A stretch of 64,000 nucleotides of DNA. Source: Sphaeramia orbicularis. Lineage: Eukaryota; Chordata; Actinopteri; Kurtiformes; Apogonidae. The notes under the pieces were generated by a model. That model worked only from the letters and a program-made list of their open reading frames with translations. It did not search any database and had not been told where the DNA came from. Made by a program: the position numbers and the translations under genes. Positions within the stretch are counted from its first letter, which is position 1, and every line of letters starts with the position of its first letter. The stretch lies in assembly GCF_902148855.1 (NCBI RefSeq), contig NC_043962.1, forward strand, positions 26,139,110 through 26,203,109, in the 5' to 3' direction. Of this stretch, positions 52,225 through 64,000 are shown one piece after another.

Positions 52225-52939
52225 ACAGTCTGGCCAATAACATTGCCAGAATCAAAGGTTTACTGTCTAAACCAGACTCAGAGAGACTTATCCACGCATT
52301 TATCTGTAGCAGGTTAGACTACTGTAAGGGCCTTCTCACTGGACTCTCTAAACCAGCTGTAAAACAGCTGCAGTACATCCAGAACGCTGATGCTCGAATC
52401 CTGACTAGAACCAGGAAGTATGGCCATATTAGTCCTGTGCTCAGATCTGTGCACTGGCTTCCTGTGGCTCAGAGAATAGACTTTAAAACAGCTCTGCTCG
52501 TTTATAAGTCTCTCCGTGGTCTAGCACCAAAGTACATCTGTGAGATGTTGGTCCCATATGAGCCATCTTGGACCCTGAGAACCTCATGGACTGGTCTTCT
52601 GCTGGTGCCCAGAGTCAGGACTACACAGAGTGAAGCTGCGTTTCAGTTCTATGCAGCTAAACTCTGGAACAGTCTTCCTGATGATGTGAGACAGGCCTGT
52701 ACTGTGACAATGTTTAAGTCCAGGCTGAAAACAGCTGTGTTCAACTGTGCATAGATCAACTGAAAGGGTTCTAGCTGCACTCTTTTACTTTGTTTTAATT
52801 GGTTATTATTTATGTTTTATTGATTATGTTTTAATTGTAATTGTGTGTTTTTAATCTGTCTCTTTTCCATTTTTGTAAAGCACTGCGAATTGCCCTGTGT
52901 ATGAATTGTGCTATACAAATAAATCTGCCTTGCCTTGTC
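52225..52939 (+). mobile_element. 5'-truncated L2-type LINE (end of reverse transcriptase and 3' UTR)
   Basis: A single frame encodes the C-terminal part of an L2-like reverse transcriptase: ARIKGLLSKPDSERLIHAF, SRLDYCKGLL, RILTRTRKYGHISPVL, SVHWLPVAQRIDFK and LAPKYI...LWNSLPDDVR, ending at 52754. The motif order and HWLPV are typical of L2/Maui elements in fish. The 3' UTR ends 'gctatacaaataaatctgcc' with a TTGCC-type tail. The absence of stops in this 500-bp part suggests a young insertion, although most of the element is missing. Confidence 0.8.
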
Positions 52940-54094
52940 AATACAATAATACCTCTCTGCGGTAAGTAATATTATCCTCCTGAGATAGAAAATGGCATTT
53001 CCGTACAGTGTTGGTGTAAATGTCAGCTCTATTCCCCATTAAAAAATAGATTGTAATTTGATGAAGACATATGTACACCTGTGAGAAATGCAAATGATCA
53101 GTTGCAGTAGACTGCAAGTAATAGCCATTAAAATGCAACCATTTAAGCATCAATAATAGTCTTTCTCGTTATATATTGAGTAGGACATTACTAATAATAA
53201 CACTCCCCAAAATGTCTGAGTGCTTTACAGTTTAGCTTCTATTGGAGGAGGCTATTTTTATATTTGTTTTACCCATGAAAGGATTGTAATCATCTCCTCA
53301 ACCACTGTTTCGATGGAATAACAAGCAAGACCAATTCATGTCACTAGATGTCCCTGTTGTGTAGACATTTACAGTAATGTGACTAGAAGTGTGCTTTGTT
53401 TTGAATTCAGATATTCATTTAAGCATATTCCCACAAACTGAGCTTCTAAGTGTTAGCAATGAATACAACATAGTATACATTAAAACTCTAAGAAATAGTT
53501 GAAACATTATTTAATGTGCATATTTGAAAAGAATACAGTGGTATTAAAACTTACATTGACTTGTATATCAATGTGGGAAACATTTCATGTTTTGAGTGGT
53601 CAACTTCATTTAATTTTTAAATACACATACATGCCTCATTTTTAGACCTGTAAGAAAAAGAAGAAAACAATGGAACCAGGTCAAAATAATAATACATTAA
53701 AATAAAAATAATAATAATAAAATTAAAAAAATAATAATAATAATGTGGTAAAAAAGATTTGATTTAAACAGGTGATCATGATCAAGATTTAGTACAAAAG
53801 ATCCAAAATCCAAAATGTTGTGACAATGTGCCATTGTGACACTAAAATGTCTCCAATGACATTTCAAAAAACTGTCCTAACAGCTATAGAAATTTGCAAA
53901 CACACACAAACACATATACACACCTGTGGGTGGGGTGAACACAAGTGCACGTGATGTCTAGGTGCTGTAGACTTTTTTACAGGTGTGATCTGATAAGACA
54001 TGCTCTTATGTTCTCACAAAGCCTTGTTATGGAGATCGGTTACCCAGCGGTGCACAGAGTGTGACTGGAATAGTCTCATTATTGGATTTTTAAG

Positions 54095-57000
54095 ATGGAG
54101 ATTAATGGCACACTGAGTGAAACACAGGTAAAGCCTACATTTAACAGAGTTCAGTGAGAAATTACATATGATAGTTTGTGTTTTGATTGTGTGGAACTCT
54201 TGATTACGTGTTTGTTTCCTCTTTTTCAGATTGATGTTCTGTCTTACGTATACATATCCTTACTGATTCCCAGGTAATTAATTTACTCATTCTTTTTCAG
54301 CCGTGCTTATTATGTACACTAGCTTCATCTGTTTATTTCCAGATGATCACTTCGTACTGTAGCTTTCTGTTTATCTGATTAGGAACATATAAAAATGGAT
54401 TTAAAGTGTACTGTAAGTTCAATATGATGAATCATGTGAGGAGGAACATATAGGAAAATATATGTATCAGGAGAAGGGTTCCATTTTGGTGCTTTTTAGT
54501 TCAGGTTTGTATCTGAACATGATATGTTTCTGAGGAGCAAAGTCTGTCAGACTCAGTCATCCCGCCTTTATACTTAGCTTGCCTTAGGCTCAATGCAAGT
54601 CAATGCAAAGCAAACACAGCTGAGTGTCTACTGCAACTGGATGACTTGGATATTTGCCATTAATTGCAGTGTGACTGGAAGTTTCTCTGTCCTGATGGTT
54701 TCCATAGTTAGATGGAGGAATCTCCAAGAACAGGTGAGTTGGGTAACAGGAATTTTTGTGTGTACTTTTTGCTGGCATGTCCATTGTGCTTATGTAATGT
54801 TGAGTGAAAGCACAAATAGAGGAGTCTATTCTTGGTAGTTTGTTTAACCCATGGGTGTCAAACTCATTTTAGTTAAGGGGCCAAATTCAGCCAAATTTGG
54901 TCTGAAGTGGGCCAGACCATTGAAATAATGACATAATTATATATAAATAAAGTCAACTCCAAACTTTCCTTACATGATGAAAGTGTTTACATCTACAAAC
55001 TTTCCTTTAAAACAATGTGAATAACATGAACAACCTAAAATTTGTTAAGAAAAATGAGTGCATTTTACACAATATTCTGCCTCATTTTATCGTTGATGTC
55101 ATGTTCTTTACAACTTACAGATCACAATGGATCTACAAATACACTAAACTTTTAATAACAGACAGAATATTGTTAAAATTACACTTTTTTCAGGTTTTTT
55201 TATATTTTTTCAGGATATTTACATTTTCTGTGAAATGATACTTTGTTTAGTTTAAATACAGGAAATTACATGAAAAATATTTACATTTACAAAGAGAAAC
55301 ATTTGGAGTTGTATGTATTTATAGGTTATTATGATAATATTTTTCCTGGTCTGTGTGTGAAACCTGAACCAATATTTTTGTGAATATCTTCAGTGTAATT
55401 TTTGCATTTCACAAATTCATCCCACGGGCCAGATTAGAACATTTGGCGGGCCGCATTTGGCCCCCAGGCCGCATGTTTGACACCCCTGGTTTAACCCATA
55501 AAGACCCAAACAGCAAGAGGCGACCAAAAGCATCTACTGATCTACAATGTTTAATAGCTATTGATCCACTAGCCCTATCGGTACATGGAGATAATTGGTG
55601 TAAAATGCAGTTTGTCGTCTCTTTATGGTCATCAGATATGACCCATTTAGACGTTCAAAGGCTCTGTAGTGAACGTGGAAACACCATCATCTTCTACAGC
55701 ATTGATTCACCTGTAAAACCCATGGAGTTTTATACATTTCAGTGCATGGAGACACTTGTTTTTATGTTCAGTTAATGATATCTTTGATGAAAAAGTCACT
55801 TTTTCTTTAGTTTTCTCTGTTTGTGATATAATAACCTTCAACTTTAATCTGAGCTTTTATGAACATCTTCATGATCAGTGAATCAAATATAGGAAAATAC
55901 CTGATTTCCACTGAAAAAACACAAAGTACAGAGGATAACATTTGAATAAATGGTGATGAATCACATAAGAAGAGTTAAATACAGAGAAAAAAAATATTTT
56001 GGAACTGCCACAAGAGTAGCACTGGGTCTTTGTGGGTTAATTTGGTGTTTCTGAATGTCTGATCAATGCTTTAGTGCAGTAGTTCAGTGAATAAAAGACT
56101 GCAGTTGACTTGGTAGTGCGAATCACAGTATTGCAGTGGCGTAAAATGTATTGTGTGCTTGTGTGCAGGTGCACCTCCTTGTGCAGCTTGTCCTGGCAGA
56201 CCTCCTGGCTGCACTCATCCTGATGTCCACTAGCATCATGAATCTAGTTAACAACGTCTACAATGTAATCATCTGCCAATATGGTCTGCCTCTGTCACTG
56301 GTAAGTAAATGGTTGACTGGTTGTTTCTCTGAAGCCAAATCCTTTCCTCTACAATAGGACAGGAAAATAAGAGAGAAGGGCAAGGGCAGGGCAAGAACTT
56401 CCATCTGCCTTTTGGTACTTTCCAGCTAAATTTTTGGAATTTTGGGGGTTAAAGATCATATCATTATGTCATTATCTGATTACATCACAGCAGGAGTTTT
56501 GATGAGTCATTTGAGACTGTAACAAGACAGTACACACTATTTTAGCAATAAACTGTCTCTATGAAACAAACTGAGCAGCATTTTTGCTCTGTCACGTCCC
56601 TAGTTGTAAATATACTGTATCTGTTACATAAGCTGCACACACTGATGTTAATTTGTAATCTAGTCTAAAAAAATGGCTTAGGGTTAAAAATTCTACTGTG
56701 AACCTGCATTAACCTACATATAGTCATCTGGATTTACTTCCCAACTTGAGGATAAATCAGATATTTATTTAATGTAAAGCAAACAGAGAAAAGAAAGGAA
56801 CATAGTAACAGGCACAGTGACTCAATTTCACTGACTGTGGAATTCTTTTAGAATACAGATATGGAAAATATTTTTGCTTTTTATAACTTCAATATTTAAT
56901 CAGTGGCTTAAAGAATGTGTGAGCTTTCTAGAACTGAGAGCAGACTCTGATCTCCTCCTTATTTCATGCACTAGTGCCTTTTTCAATGCATGAATTTCTA

Positions 57001-60000
57001 CACTTGGTAACGCAGTTCATTTTTATTGATTGTAAACAACAAATCACCTAACTGGAAAATCAGTATCATGATATTTATTTACAAAAAAATGACTGAAGGT
57101 TAAGCTATAATACAGCAGTGTATTTATGGCTGAGTTCATTGCTCCTAACATGTAGTAATCAGCTACAGTGTACATGTTCTGTATGTGGAACAGATAGAGT
57201 AATGCTGACTGTGAGGGCTGTGACAATACAGCGAGTGCATCATTCAAAACAGTGTATTTTATCATGATTACTGTAATAAAGTACAGCTGTTCATTGGAAT
57301 TTGTTTACATATATGTCCCATAAAATGATAAAGACAAATATTTCCGGGTTTCACATTTTCTACATCTGACAGTGGGAATAAGTGAAAAAGACAGCAGCAG
57401 ATCCCTGTAAACCTGAGCTATAAAAATGTTCTGATTAAGAACTATAAAGCATGTGCTCATAAAGATGAAAAGCAACACCCTGAAGCTGTTCACCGTCTTC
57501 TTTAAAGTGAAGTTAAGGAGTCTTGTAGTTCAGTGTGTAAATGTGTGACTGTGATTTATTCAAACAAAGACTGTGTTAACTCTTATACCTGATGATGTAT
57601 CTTCAAACCCACATTTATTTGAGTCTTTGATCATTATTTTGTTCCAGACATTTTATTTTATCTCATTTCTGCTGGTGGTGGTTTATGCGTGGAAGTCTAA
57701 GAAAGTAATACAAGGATGGAGAGCAAGACCAGCAGAGGATGAAGTTATTCAGGTGAGCCATCACATGCATTAGTAATTCATTATTTGTCTAAAACAGTAA
57801 GTTTTTATTTAGTGGTGATTTACTTTTCACTTTGTCTTTACAGACTCGATGTAGAAGACAAATTTTAGCTTTACCTACATATGCTTTATATGCTGTTGTT
57901 TGGTGAGTTTAATTTATGTTTACTCATGTATTAATCACTTAATGCACAAATACATGGAAATAATCTCTATTGTACACATTGTTCATTTTGCTTAATTTTC
58001 CTCCTTTAAATCACAGGTTGATTCCCATTGCGATATACTTAGTGTATGTGCGCACCCCCTTTATAAGTGCTGGTCTGCTGGATAAGGCAAGTAACGGAGC
58101 ACTGGGTATGATGGGAGACACTGACTTGAAATACTGCACCAGGTGAGTATTTGGCTGATTCATACTGAACTTATTTTAAGCTCATGTGTTTGATCCATAA
58201 AGACCCAGTGTTACTTCTGGGTCAGTTCCCAAATTAATTTATCTCTAGATTTAACCTTTCTTAAGTGCTTTATCTCCATTTATTATCAATTTATCCTCTG
58301 TAATTTGCATTTATTAAGTGAGAATCATGTATTTTCCTATATTAAATTTACTGATCATGTAGATGTTCATAAAAGCTCATAGTAAAGTTGAGGGTTATTA
58401 TATCAGAAACAGAGAAAACTGAGTAAAAACTGACTTTATCAGCAAATCTATCAATAGCTGAACATAAACCCAGTGTCTCTATCCACTGTGAATCAATGTT
58501 GTAGAAGATGACGGTGTTTCCATAGTAACTATGGAGTCTCTGAACATCCAAATGGGTCATATCTGATGACCAGGAAAAGATGAAGAACTGTATTTTACAA
58601 TTATTTACATGTATTGACAGAATTAGTGGATCAACAGGTATTAAACTGTTACGTCAGTTGATGGTTTTGGTTGCCAGTTGCTCTTTGGGTCTTTATGGGT
58701 TAAATATTTATTTACACTGTTGCCCATAAAGTTGGGATAAAATATTTTTACCTCTTCTCACATGATTGTGACAGTGATTTGTTCTTGATAGATAAAGTGC
58801 AACTGGGACTCAGTATGCAATCATTGTACCTCATTAAAGGCTATTACTGATGTGTATTAATAGGAGTAAAAAGAAGAATGTATCTGAAACCAAAATTATT
58901 CCAACTTTATGGGCAACAGTGTTTAAAATTGAAATTGAACTTTTTATCTGTATTTTTTTTTCTTTATTTAATCCCTTTGGGGTTTTTTTTCTTTTTTCTC
59001 AGTTGTATTTTGTTCTTGCACTTCTGGAAAGACCCCTGCCCAAAAGCTGTAAGTAAAACACTTAATACTTACCCATAAGGCCTTGCCTTTACATCACTGA
59101 ATGTGTTTACTGGGGTGTATGATCATTTTTTGTTTTTAGATGTCATAGGAATGGATTAGTACATTTTCTTTTTATGCAAGATTTGGAGGTAGAAACTGTA
59201 TTTACACTGCAGCCTAGTGAGGAATTACAACAAGAAACTTGATAAGAAGATAATTTAGTAAAAATAAAATCCAAAGAACAACTGAGGTGATTAAAATACA
59301 GGAAAATTAAATATAGCTATAAAGATAAACCAGAGCCATGCTAGAAAATAACAGGATGAGAAGTACCAACCCAGGCCACTATGATTTTTTTTTTATAAAA
59401 GATTTTAGTTATTAGTTTACATAGTTGAAACAACCAAAAAAGGAAAGAAAGGAAAGGAAAGAAACAAAGATTCAAATCCATCAAGTCATGCAGATGAGAC
59501 TAAAAACCCTAAAGGATTCTGAAAATAATGTCTCCCAAAAAAGTACCAACTATACAACAAATATTCTAAGAACATGTGAAGCACTGATAAATGAAAGACA
59601 TAACAAATTTAAAAAAAAAAACAAAAAAAACAATTCTTTTTTTTTTTTTAGGAACAAAAACATGATGATTTCATCCGATTTTTCCTTGTTCTCCTGGTGA
59701 TACCGGTGTTACTTTCCTGTTCTGTAAGTCACAGCTACTTCTCTATTTACAGTCTAATGCATTTTCCCATCAACATTGCAATCATTGGACCTTTCTGTAA
59801 ATTGTTTTTGTTGCAGGTGATTTACTATAATGTCGGTAAATGGTATGAAAGACAGGAGCAGGAAGTGCTTTTTCCCGTGGAAGGGGATGGACAGTCAAGA
59901 AGGAGATTCAAAAGAGTGTTTTCTACAGCAAGAAATATGGTGCTGGTCATTTTAATCTGCTGGACACCAGGTATAGCAGCTTATGTTATGATTCATTTGT

Positions 60001-60408
60001 AGGATTTACTGACTTTAAAAACAAATGACGACTGTCAGACTGACTCCTGTGTCTCTGTTCTGCAGCTCTGATCCTCATTCTGCTGTCGAGCCTGAAAAAC
60101 ACTCAACAGCGGAGTCTATTTGTCCTTTATGTAATACAGGTAATGTTCAACAGAAGATTTACATCATTAAGTGTAGATCAGAAAATCAGAATTTTAGCTC
60201 TCAACTCATGTCTGACACACTGCATGAATTATAGTTTTGTTTTTGTTTATTCCAGGCTGCCACTGTGTCCCTGCAAGGCTTTCTGAACAGTATGGTGTAC
60301 GCATGGAAACGACCCAACTTCACAGAGGCCGTTCTAGGGGAGAACACACCCCTGGTGGCGTACGACCGCCAAGCTTTTTTTGAGGAATCACTGAGGGGCA
60401 CAGTTTGA
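54095..60408 (+). CDS. Seven-helix GPCR-like membrane protein (possibly TMEM116-like)
   Basis: Twelve exons: 54095-54127, 54230-54273, 54670-54733, 56169-56300, 57648-57752, 57844-57902, 58017-58142, 59003-59048, 59652-59723, 59817-59970, 60066-60139, 60256-60408. Phases agree at every junction and give 353 residues. Hydrophobic spans sit near residues 16-41, 49-72, 88-107, 127-145, 190-212, 246-270 and 275-300, consistent with seven membrane helices. An N-glycosylation site NGT follows the start. LLVQLVLADLLAALIL resembles the helix-2 LxxxD of rhodopsin-like receptors, ILICWTPALIL resembles the helix-6 CWxP, and FLNSMVYAWKR stands where NPxxY usually lies. The DRY motif is absent. The many introns and short length suggest a TMEM116 or atypical receptor relative; I cannot confirm the name, so no symbol is given. 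Confidence 0.8.
54850..55488. mobile_element. hAT MITE inserted in the end of a TTAA element
   Basis: Ends CATGGGTGTCAAACTCA and GTTTGACACCCCTG are inverted repeats of the well-known fish 'GGGGTGTCAAAC' hAT family. The flanks are exactly GTTTAACC on both sides (54842-54849 and 55489-55496). The right flank copy overlaps the TTAA-CC start of the MITE at 55491, so this element landed in that older element's end. It lies in an intron of the receptor-like gene. Confidence 0.85.
55491..56040. mobile_element. TTAA-flanked MITE, copy 2 of 3 (inverted relative to the others)
   Basis: TTAA-CCCATAAAGACCCA at the left and TGGGTCTTTGTGGG-TTAA at the right form a near-perfect inverted pair. The interior matches copies 1 and 3 in opposite orientation. 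The best-conserved part contains a short open reading beginning MTHLDVQRL. Confidence 0.75.
58190..58703. mobile_element. TTAA-flanked MITE, copy 3 of 3
   Basis: The right end TCTTTATGGG-TTAA is intact and the left end TTGATCCATAAAGACCCA has lost its TTAA by substitution. The interior matches copy 1 in the same orientation. It lies in the intron after the exon ending at 58142, in the same gene as copy 2. Confidence 0.7.
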
Positions 60409-63295
60409 ATATTGACCATAAAAACCCTGAGATTCATTGTTTTGCTGTGACATAACATATGGGAATGAGGAAGGACTGACTATACCTGTATAGTCATGAA
60501 TCTGGGTATATTACAAGGAACTGAAACAGACTGAAACAGCAAATGATATAATTTTGGGACTGAAGACACTTTGAAGAAACTTTAGTCACTTTGTCATTGA
60601 GCAAGGTCATAATAAAATGTAGCATGCAAGGAACTTAGCATAAAAAGGTAGAATATTATAGATTATATATTTATGTTGCATTGTTAAAGATTTCATTGTC
60701 TAGACTCTTTTAAATTATCATGAATTTATATTGTCCGGTAACTTTTTAATAAAGCTCTTTATTCTGAACAGAAACTGGGTCATTATGAACTGCCTTACGT
60801 AAGTAGCTGTCCAAGTCAAGAATGATGGAAAACCTGTTAGGGTAACATAAGTGTGTGTGCACATGTCCATTGTCATTTTACAGATCTCACCTGTGACAGA
60901 GCAGTCTTCAGTGTTTCAGGCTGAGGAGTACATTACATGTTGAAAGTGACAGCTTTAGTATTGCATACGTGAAAGAGGACATAGACAGTTAACGTCTCTC
61001 ATAAAAAGTAAAGTGCAGTTCAAATGGATTTCAACATAACATAAAGGGACATAAAGTACACATAGTACAAGCTCATATTATAGGATCTATAACTCTGGGA
61101 GTATCAAAGCATGTGTCTTGTTCTTTGCATTTGACTGTGTGTTAATGATTGACATAATGTAGTCTCTGGTCACCTGACAAACACACCCACAGTGTTCTCG
61201 AAGCCACACTCACCTGTATGAAACACATGCATATGCTGTAAAAACAGTAAGAAAACACATTTAAACAAAAAACTTGAATAAATGAAGTATTTGTTTTAGT
61301 ATTCTTCAGGTCATATGTATTAATTGTGTGTAACTAGAAGGGCACAGACCTATTAGTTTTTTTCTCTCCTTTTACTCTAACCTGTTTTCCTGCTTTTTTG
61401 TCAGTTGGTGCCAGCTGGTTACTTAATCTGACTTCCTTTCACTTCAGCTGAATTCAACTGGTGCCAGATAATTACCTCCACCAAGAATAACCTACATTTG
61501 TCTGTCTGTTGGCAGGATTATGCACTGATCTTCATGAAACTTGACACTTATGTCAACATTGTAGAAACCCAAGCTATAACTTAGAAAGGTAAAAGTCAAG
61601 TGACTCAAATAAATAAACTAACCAGTGGCCAAAACACCGGTTACCATGTGCGGCAATCTGTGCTTGACTTTGTAATTCTTCTGCTTCATGTTGCTGAGCT
61701 CCTGTTTTATTATGGTAAATATTCAGCCCAGGAAAGCACAGCAAACATCAGGATATGATGATAAAGATGAGTGATTACAAGAAATCCAACAATAAAAAGT
61801 AATAAATCTGGTAATAAAAGGCTCAACACAGTTAGTCATGGGCACCTATTGACCTTATTTGATTCTTTATAATCCATTATCTGATGTGACCCAGATATCC
61901 AAACTATTCAAAGGTATCATACGCTATAAATAACGACTGTGTTCTCAGCAGATATGCAGCACTAGGGCAAGACAAAGATTTGATAAATTGTGTTCCTTAA
62001 AATGTAAAGTAACTTACATAAGCACATTTAATATCACTGTTTATTCTTAATCACACCATACTGACGGTCAAACACCAAGTGCATGACAACATTAGCACCA
62101 ACACTGAAGTGACAGGACTGCGTGTTCATGTGTTTACGCGTAGTTGCTCCATTAATTATCAGCCCAGTGAATTTCCAGAATATGATGAGTGTACCTTACA
62201 CATTTGCTGACTAAACTCAGAGTCTGTAGTTTAGAAATGACTAGATTTCTAAATGTGTTCTGTGCTCCAGATTCAAAGTTATCATAGTTTGGCACACTGA
62301 ACACAAAGCTGTGACTGTGGGAAAACGGAACATACAGCAAGACAACAGATACACTGGAGGGACTTACAGACCTACAGAAATTCATGGTTTTCACATCAAC
62401 ACATTTTCTGATCATCATTCATTAACACTGTCATATATACAACATGTAAACAATCAGACAGTCCATCCAAAGTGTACAATGTGAGCAGCCACATATATAA
62501 GACGTGGTCATTTAAGGTCCAAATCTATTGTAATATTAGTATTAGATTATTAGTTTGTATTTTTTTATTACCTGATAGCACAGAACTTGTTTAATTTTTG
62601 CGTGCAGTCTAAAATGGGAACTCAAACCAGGGTTTTTTAAACGTTTGACAGGATCATCCTGTAACCACATTTTGGCAATGTACTTAAGATGTGAAATTCC
62701 TCTCAGCACAAATGTGTCACGGTTTGTTCTTAATACTCAAGTGACACACATACCTCCATTTGGGAAGTTTCAAATGTGACTGCTCAACCACTAAAGGTAT
62801 TTACACATGAGATATTCAGATAAAGTCTACATCCAAGGCAAGATAAGAACTTTTACTTAACCCGTAGTGCAGAGTTTTTACTGTATTTTTTTATACTATA
62901 TATACAGATAAACTGGGTGTGCTTGTTCAAATGTCCTCTCAGAAGAAATACTTCAAAATATTTAAAGTCTATTTTAACAAAAATCTGTTGGCTTTACAGT
63001 GAAATGTATTTACAAAGAACAATGACAAGAACAATACATTTATCCTGACACGTTAATCCTTGTTTTCCTGTGAGCAGCATCATTAAGCTCCTGATGCTCT
63101 GTTCTGTAAAAGATCGAACTTCACTTCAAGAAAGGCAAGAAAAAATGAGACTGATGATGATGATTATTATATGGAAGTTCAGTTAGTCTCCCCACTACTT
63201 TCACTTTCCCTTAAATCCATGGTAATCCGCCTTGAAATTGTGGCACTGATTGAAAGTTTCTACTGTGCTAAACCTGGTGTCACTGGTGTTTCTTT
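60409..63295. other. Spacer between the receptor-like gene and the last gene
   Basis: The left end is the 3' UTR of the receptor-like gene, with an AATAAA at 60748-60753. The right end, on the minus strand, should be the 3' UTR of the gene ending at 63296. A fragment near 61465-61560 ('acctccaccaagaataacct', then 'ttcatgaaacttgacac') resembles the repeat at 27868. I see no coding frame in the rest. Confidence 0.6.
60748..60753 (+). terminator. Polyadenylation signal of the receptor-like gene
   Basis: AATAAA lies 340 bp after the stop codon, in an AT-rich 3' UTR, and is the first canonical hexamer placed as expected for the 3' end. A hexamer alone does not prove use. Confidence 0.6.
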
Positions 63296-63745
63296 TCAGA
63301 AGTCCATGGACAAGGACCTTTGCTGAGCCATTTCAAAATGTCCTCTTCTGCTTCCAGCTCTCCGCACGTACACATCATACCTCCCATCCTCTTCTTCCTC
63401 TTCCTCCTCTTCCATCACTCTATCTTGTCGTCCAAGCGCCCTATCCCCCATAGAATGATGCCCCTGGATTCTACCTGGTTTCATACTTGGCCAGCTCTTT
63501 TTCCGCAGACTGCTGTTCAAGTCCCGGAGGGGAGGTAAGGTGCTCTGGAAATCTCCTCTGAAAGGAGGGAGCTCCATGGATCCTCTACCCAGGCTGTGTG
63601 CACCTTGAAGGGCTTTCATGGAGTTGATGGAGGCCTGAGAACCGCAGTGGTGTTCATGAATGCAGCGTGAGCTTGATGAGGATCTCCTGAGGGCCTGAAG
63701 GGACTGGAGTTCCTCAGATAACTCCCCTAGGTCCCCTGACATTTC
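63296..63745 (-). CDS. Last exon of an unidentified gene (C-terminal 149 residues)
   Basis: On the minus strand an acceptor TTATTTCTAG precedes 63745, and the frame runs open to a TGA at 63296-63298. The segment reads EMSGDLGELSEELQSLQALR, a likely short helix or coiled coil, then a serine- and basic-rich linker (RRSSSSS, LRKKSWPSMKPGR). It ends with a glutamate run (MEEEEEEEED), GRYDVYVRRAGSRRG and the C-terminus RSLSMDF. It looks like the cytoplasmic tail of a larger protein, perhaps a channel or scaffold. I do not recognise the family and assign no function. If the acceptor is wrong, the first residues would change. Confidence 0.6.
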   Translation of the reverse strand, partial: EMSGDLGELSEELQSLQALRRSSSSSRCIHEHHCGSQASINSMKALQGAHSLGRGSMELPPFRGDFQSTLPPLRDLNSSLRKKSWPSMKPGRIQGHHSMGDRALGRQDRVMEEEEEEEEDGRYDVYVRRAGSRRGHFEMAQQRSLSMDF

Positions 63746-64000
63746 CTAGAAATAACAAAATGGGTACTTTTATTTTCAGTATAAATGCATCATATACTGT
63801 ATGTATACTGACAGTCAATAGAAACTTTGAGGTAGAAATGTCTACATATTTCTACTTGTAGGGGGGTTGTAATTATTCGTTGTGGACTTATTGATGACTT
63901 AGTGCTCAGGTAGTTGAGATAATGATGAGTTGACATGTTGTCACGGTTCATTGCACATGGGTTGGTCTCTTTGCAAAAGTGGACCAAATACACATTGAGC
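63746..64000 (-). other. Intron of the unidentified gene
   Basis: Upstream of the acceptor at 63746 the sequence is AT-rich and shows no further exon before the window ends. Confidence 0.5.

Larger units (their letters stand above)
50501..54094. other. Spacer between the ARF gene and the receptor-like gene
   Basis: The ARF and receptor-like genes diverge across this 3.6-kb region. It contains an AC repeat, a TTAA MITE and a truncated L2 LINE, each listed separately. The last kilobase before 54095 is AT-rich with short AAT runs near 53700 and no clear promoter element. Confidence 0.6.

Overview
The window looks like a piece of a teleost fish chromosome. Genes have many short exons, introns carry long di- and tetranucleotide repeats, and the interspersed elements are typical of ray-finned fish (hAT and TTAA-flanked MITEs, an L2-type LINE, a tRNA-derived SINE). 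I recognise five genes by protein similarity from memory. A sixth encodes a seven-helix receptor-like protein, and a seventh enters only with its last exon.

Layout, left to right. 1-4293 is intron. 4294-21708 (+) is the PDZ-to-SAM part of shank3; its ankyrin and SH3 exons lie left of the window. 21709-27351 is the shank3 3' UTR and the tail-to-tail spacer. 27352-32175 (-) is rabl2 and 35367-36843 (-) is cimap1b (odf3b), which has a spliced 5' UTR and an RFX X-box. 40248-43786 (-) is ptpdc1. 47839-50341 (-) is a class II ARF GTPase. 54095-60408 (+) is a 12-exon seven-helix protein gene. 63296-63745 (-) is the last exon of an unidentified gene. shank3 facing rabl2 tail to tail matches human 22q13.33 (SHANK3-ACR-RABL2B); ODF3B is also in 22q13.33 in human.

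rabl2, cimap1b and ptpdc1 form a same-strand run of genes linked in other vertebrates to cilia, sperm flagella or centrioles. The other open genes reconstruct cleanly. By contrast shank3, as given, needs two reading-frame shifts in its proline-rich region, which suggests sequence error or decay of one shank3 duplicate. shank3 also shows a strong unreported-looking 57-bp cassette exon candidate and an in-frame candidate internal first exon.

Spacers and introns hold a readable transposon record: five hAT-like elements, three copies of one TTAA-flanked MITE family plus one other TTAA MITE, and an internally deleted element with 26-bp inverted ends. One hAT sits exactly in the end of an older TTAA element. 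I saw no endogenous retrovirus, CRISPR array or bacterial feature.
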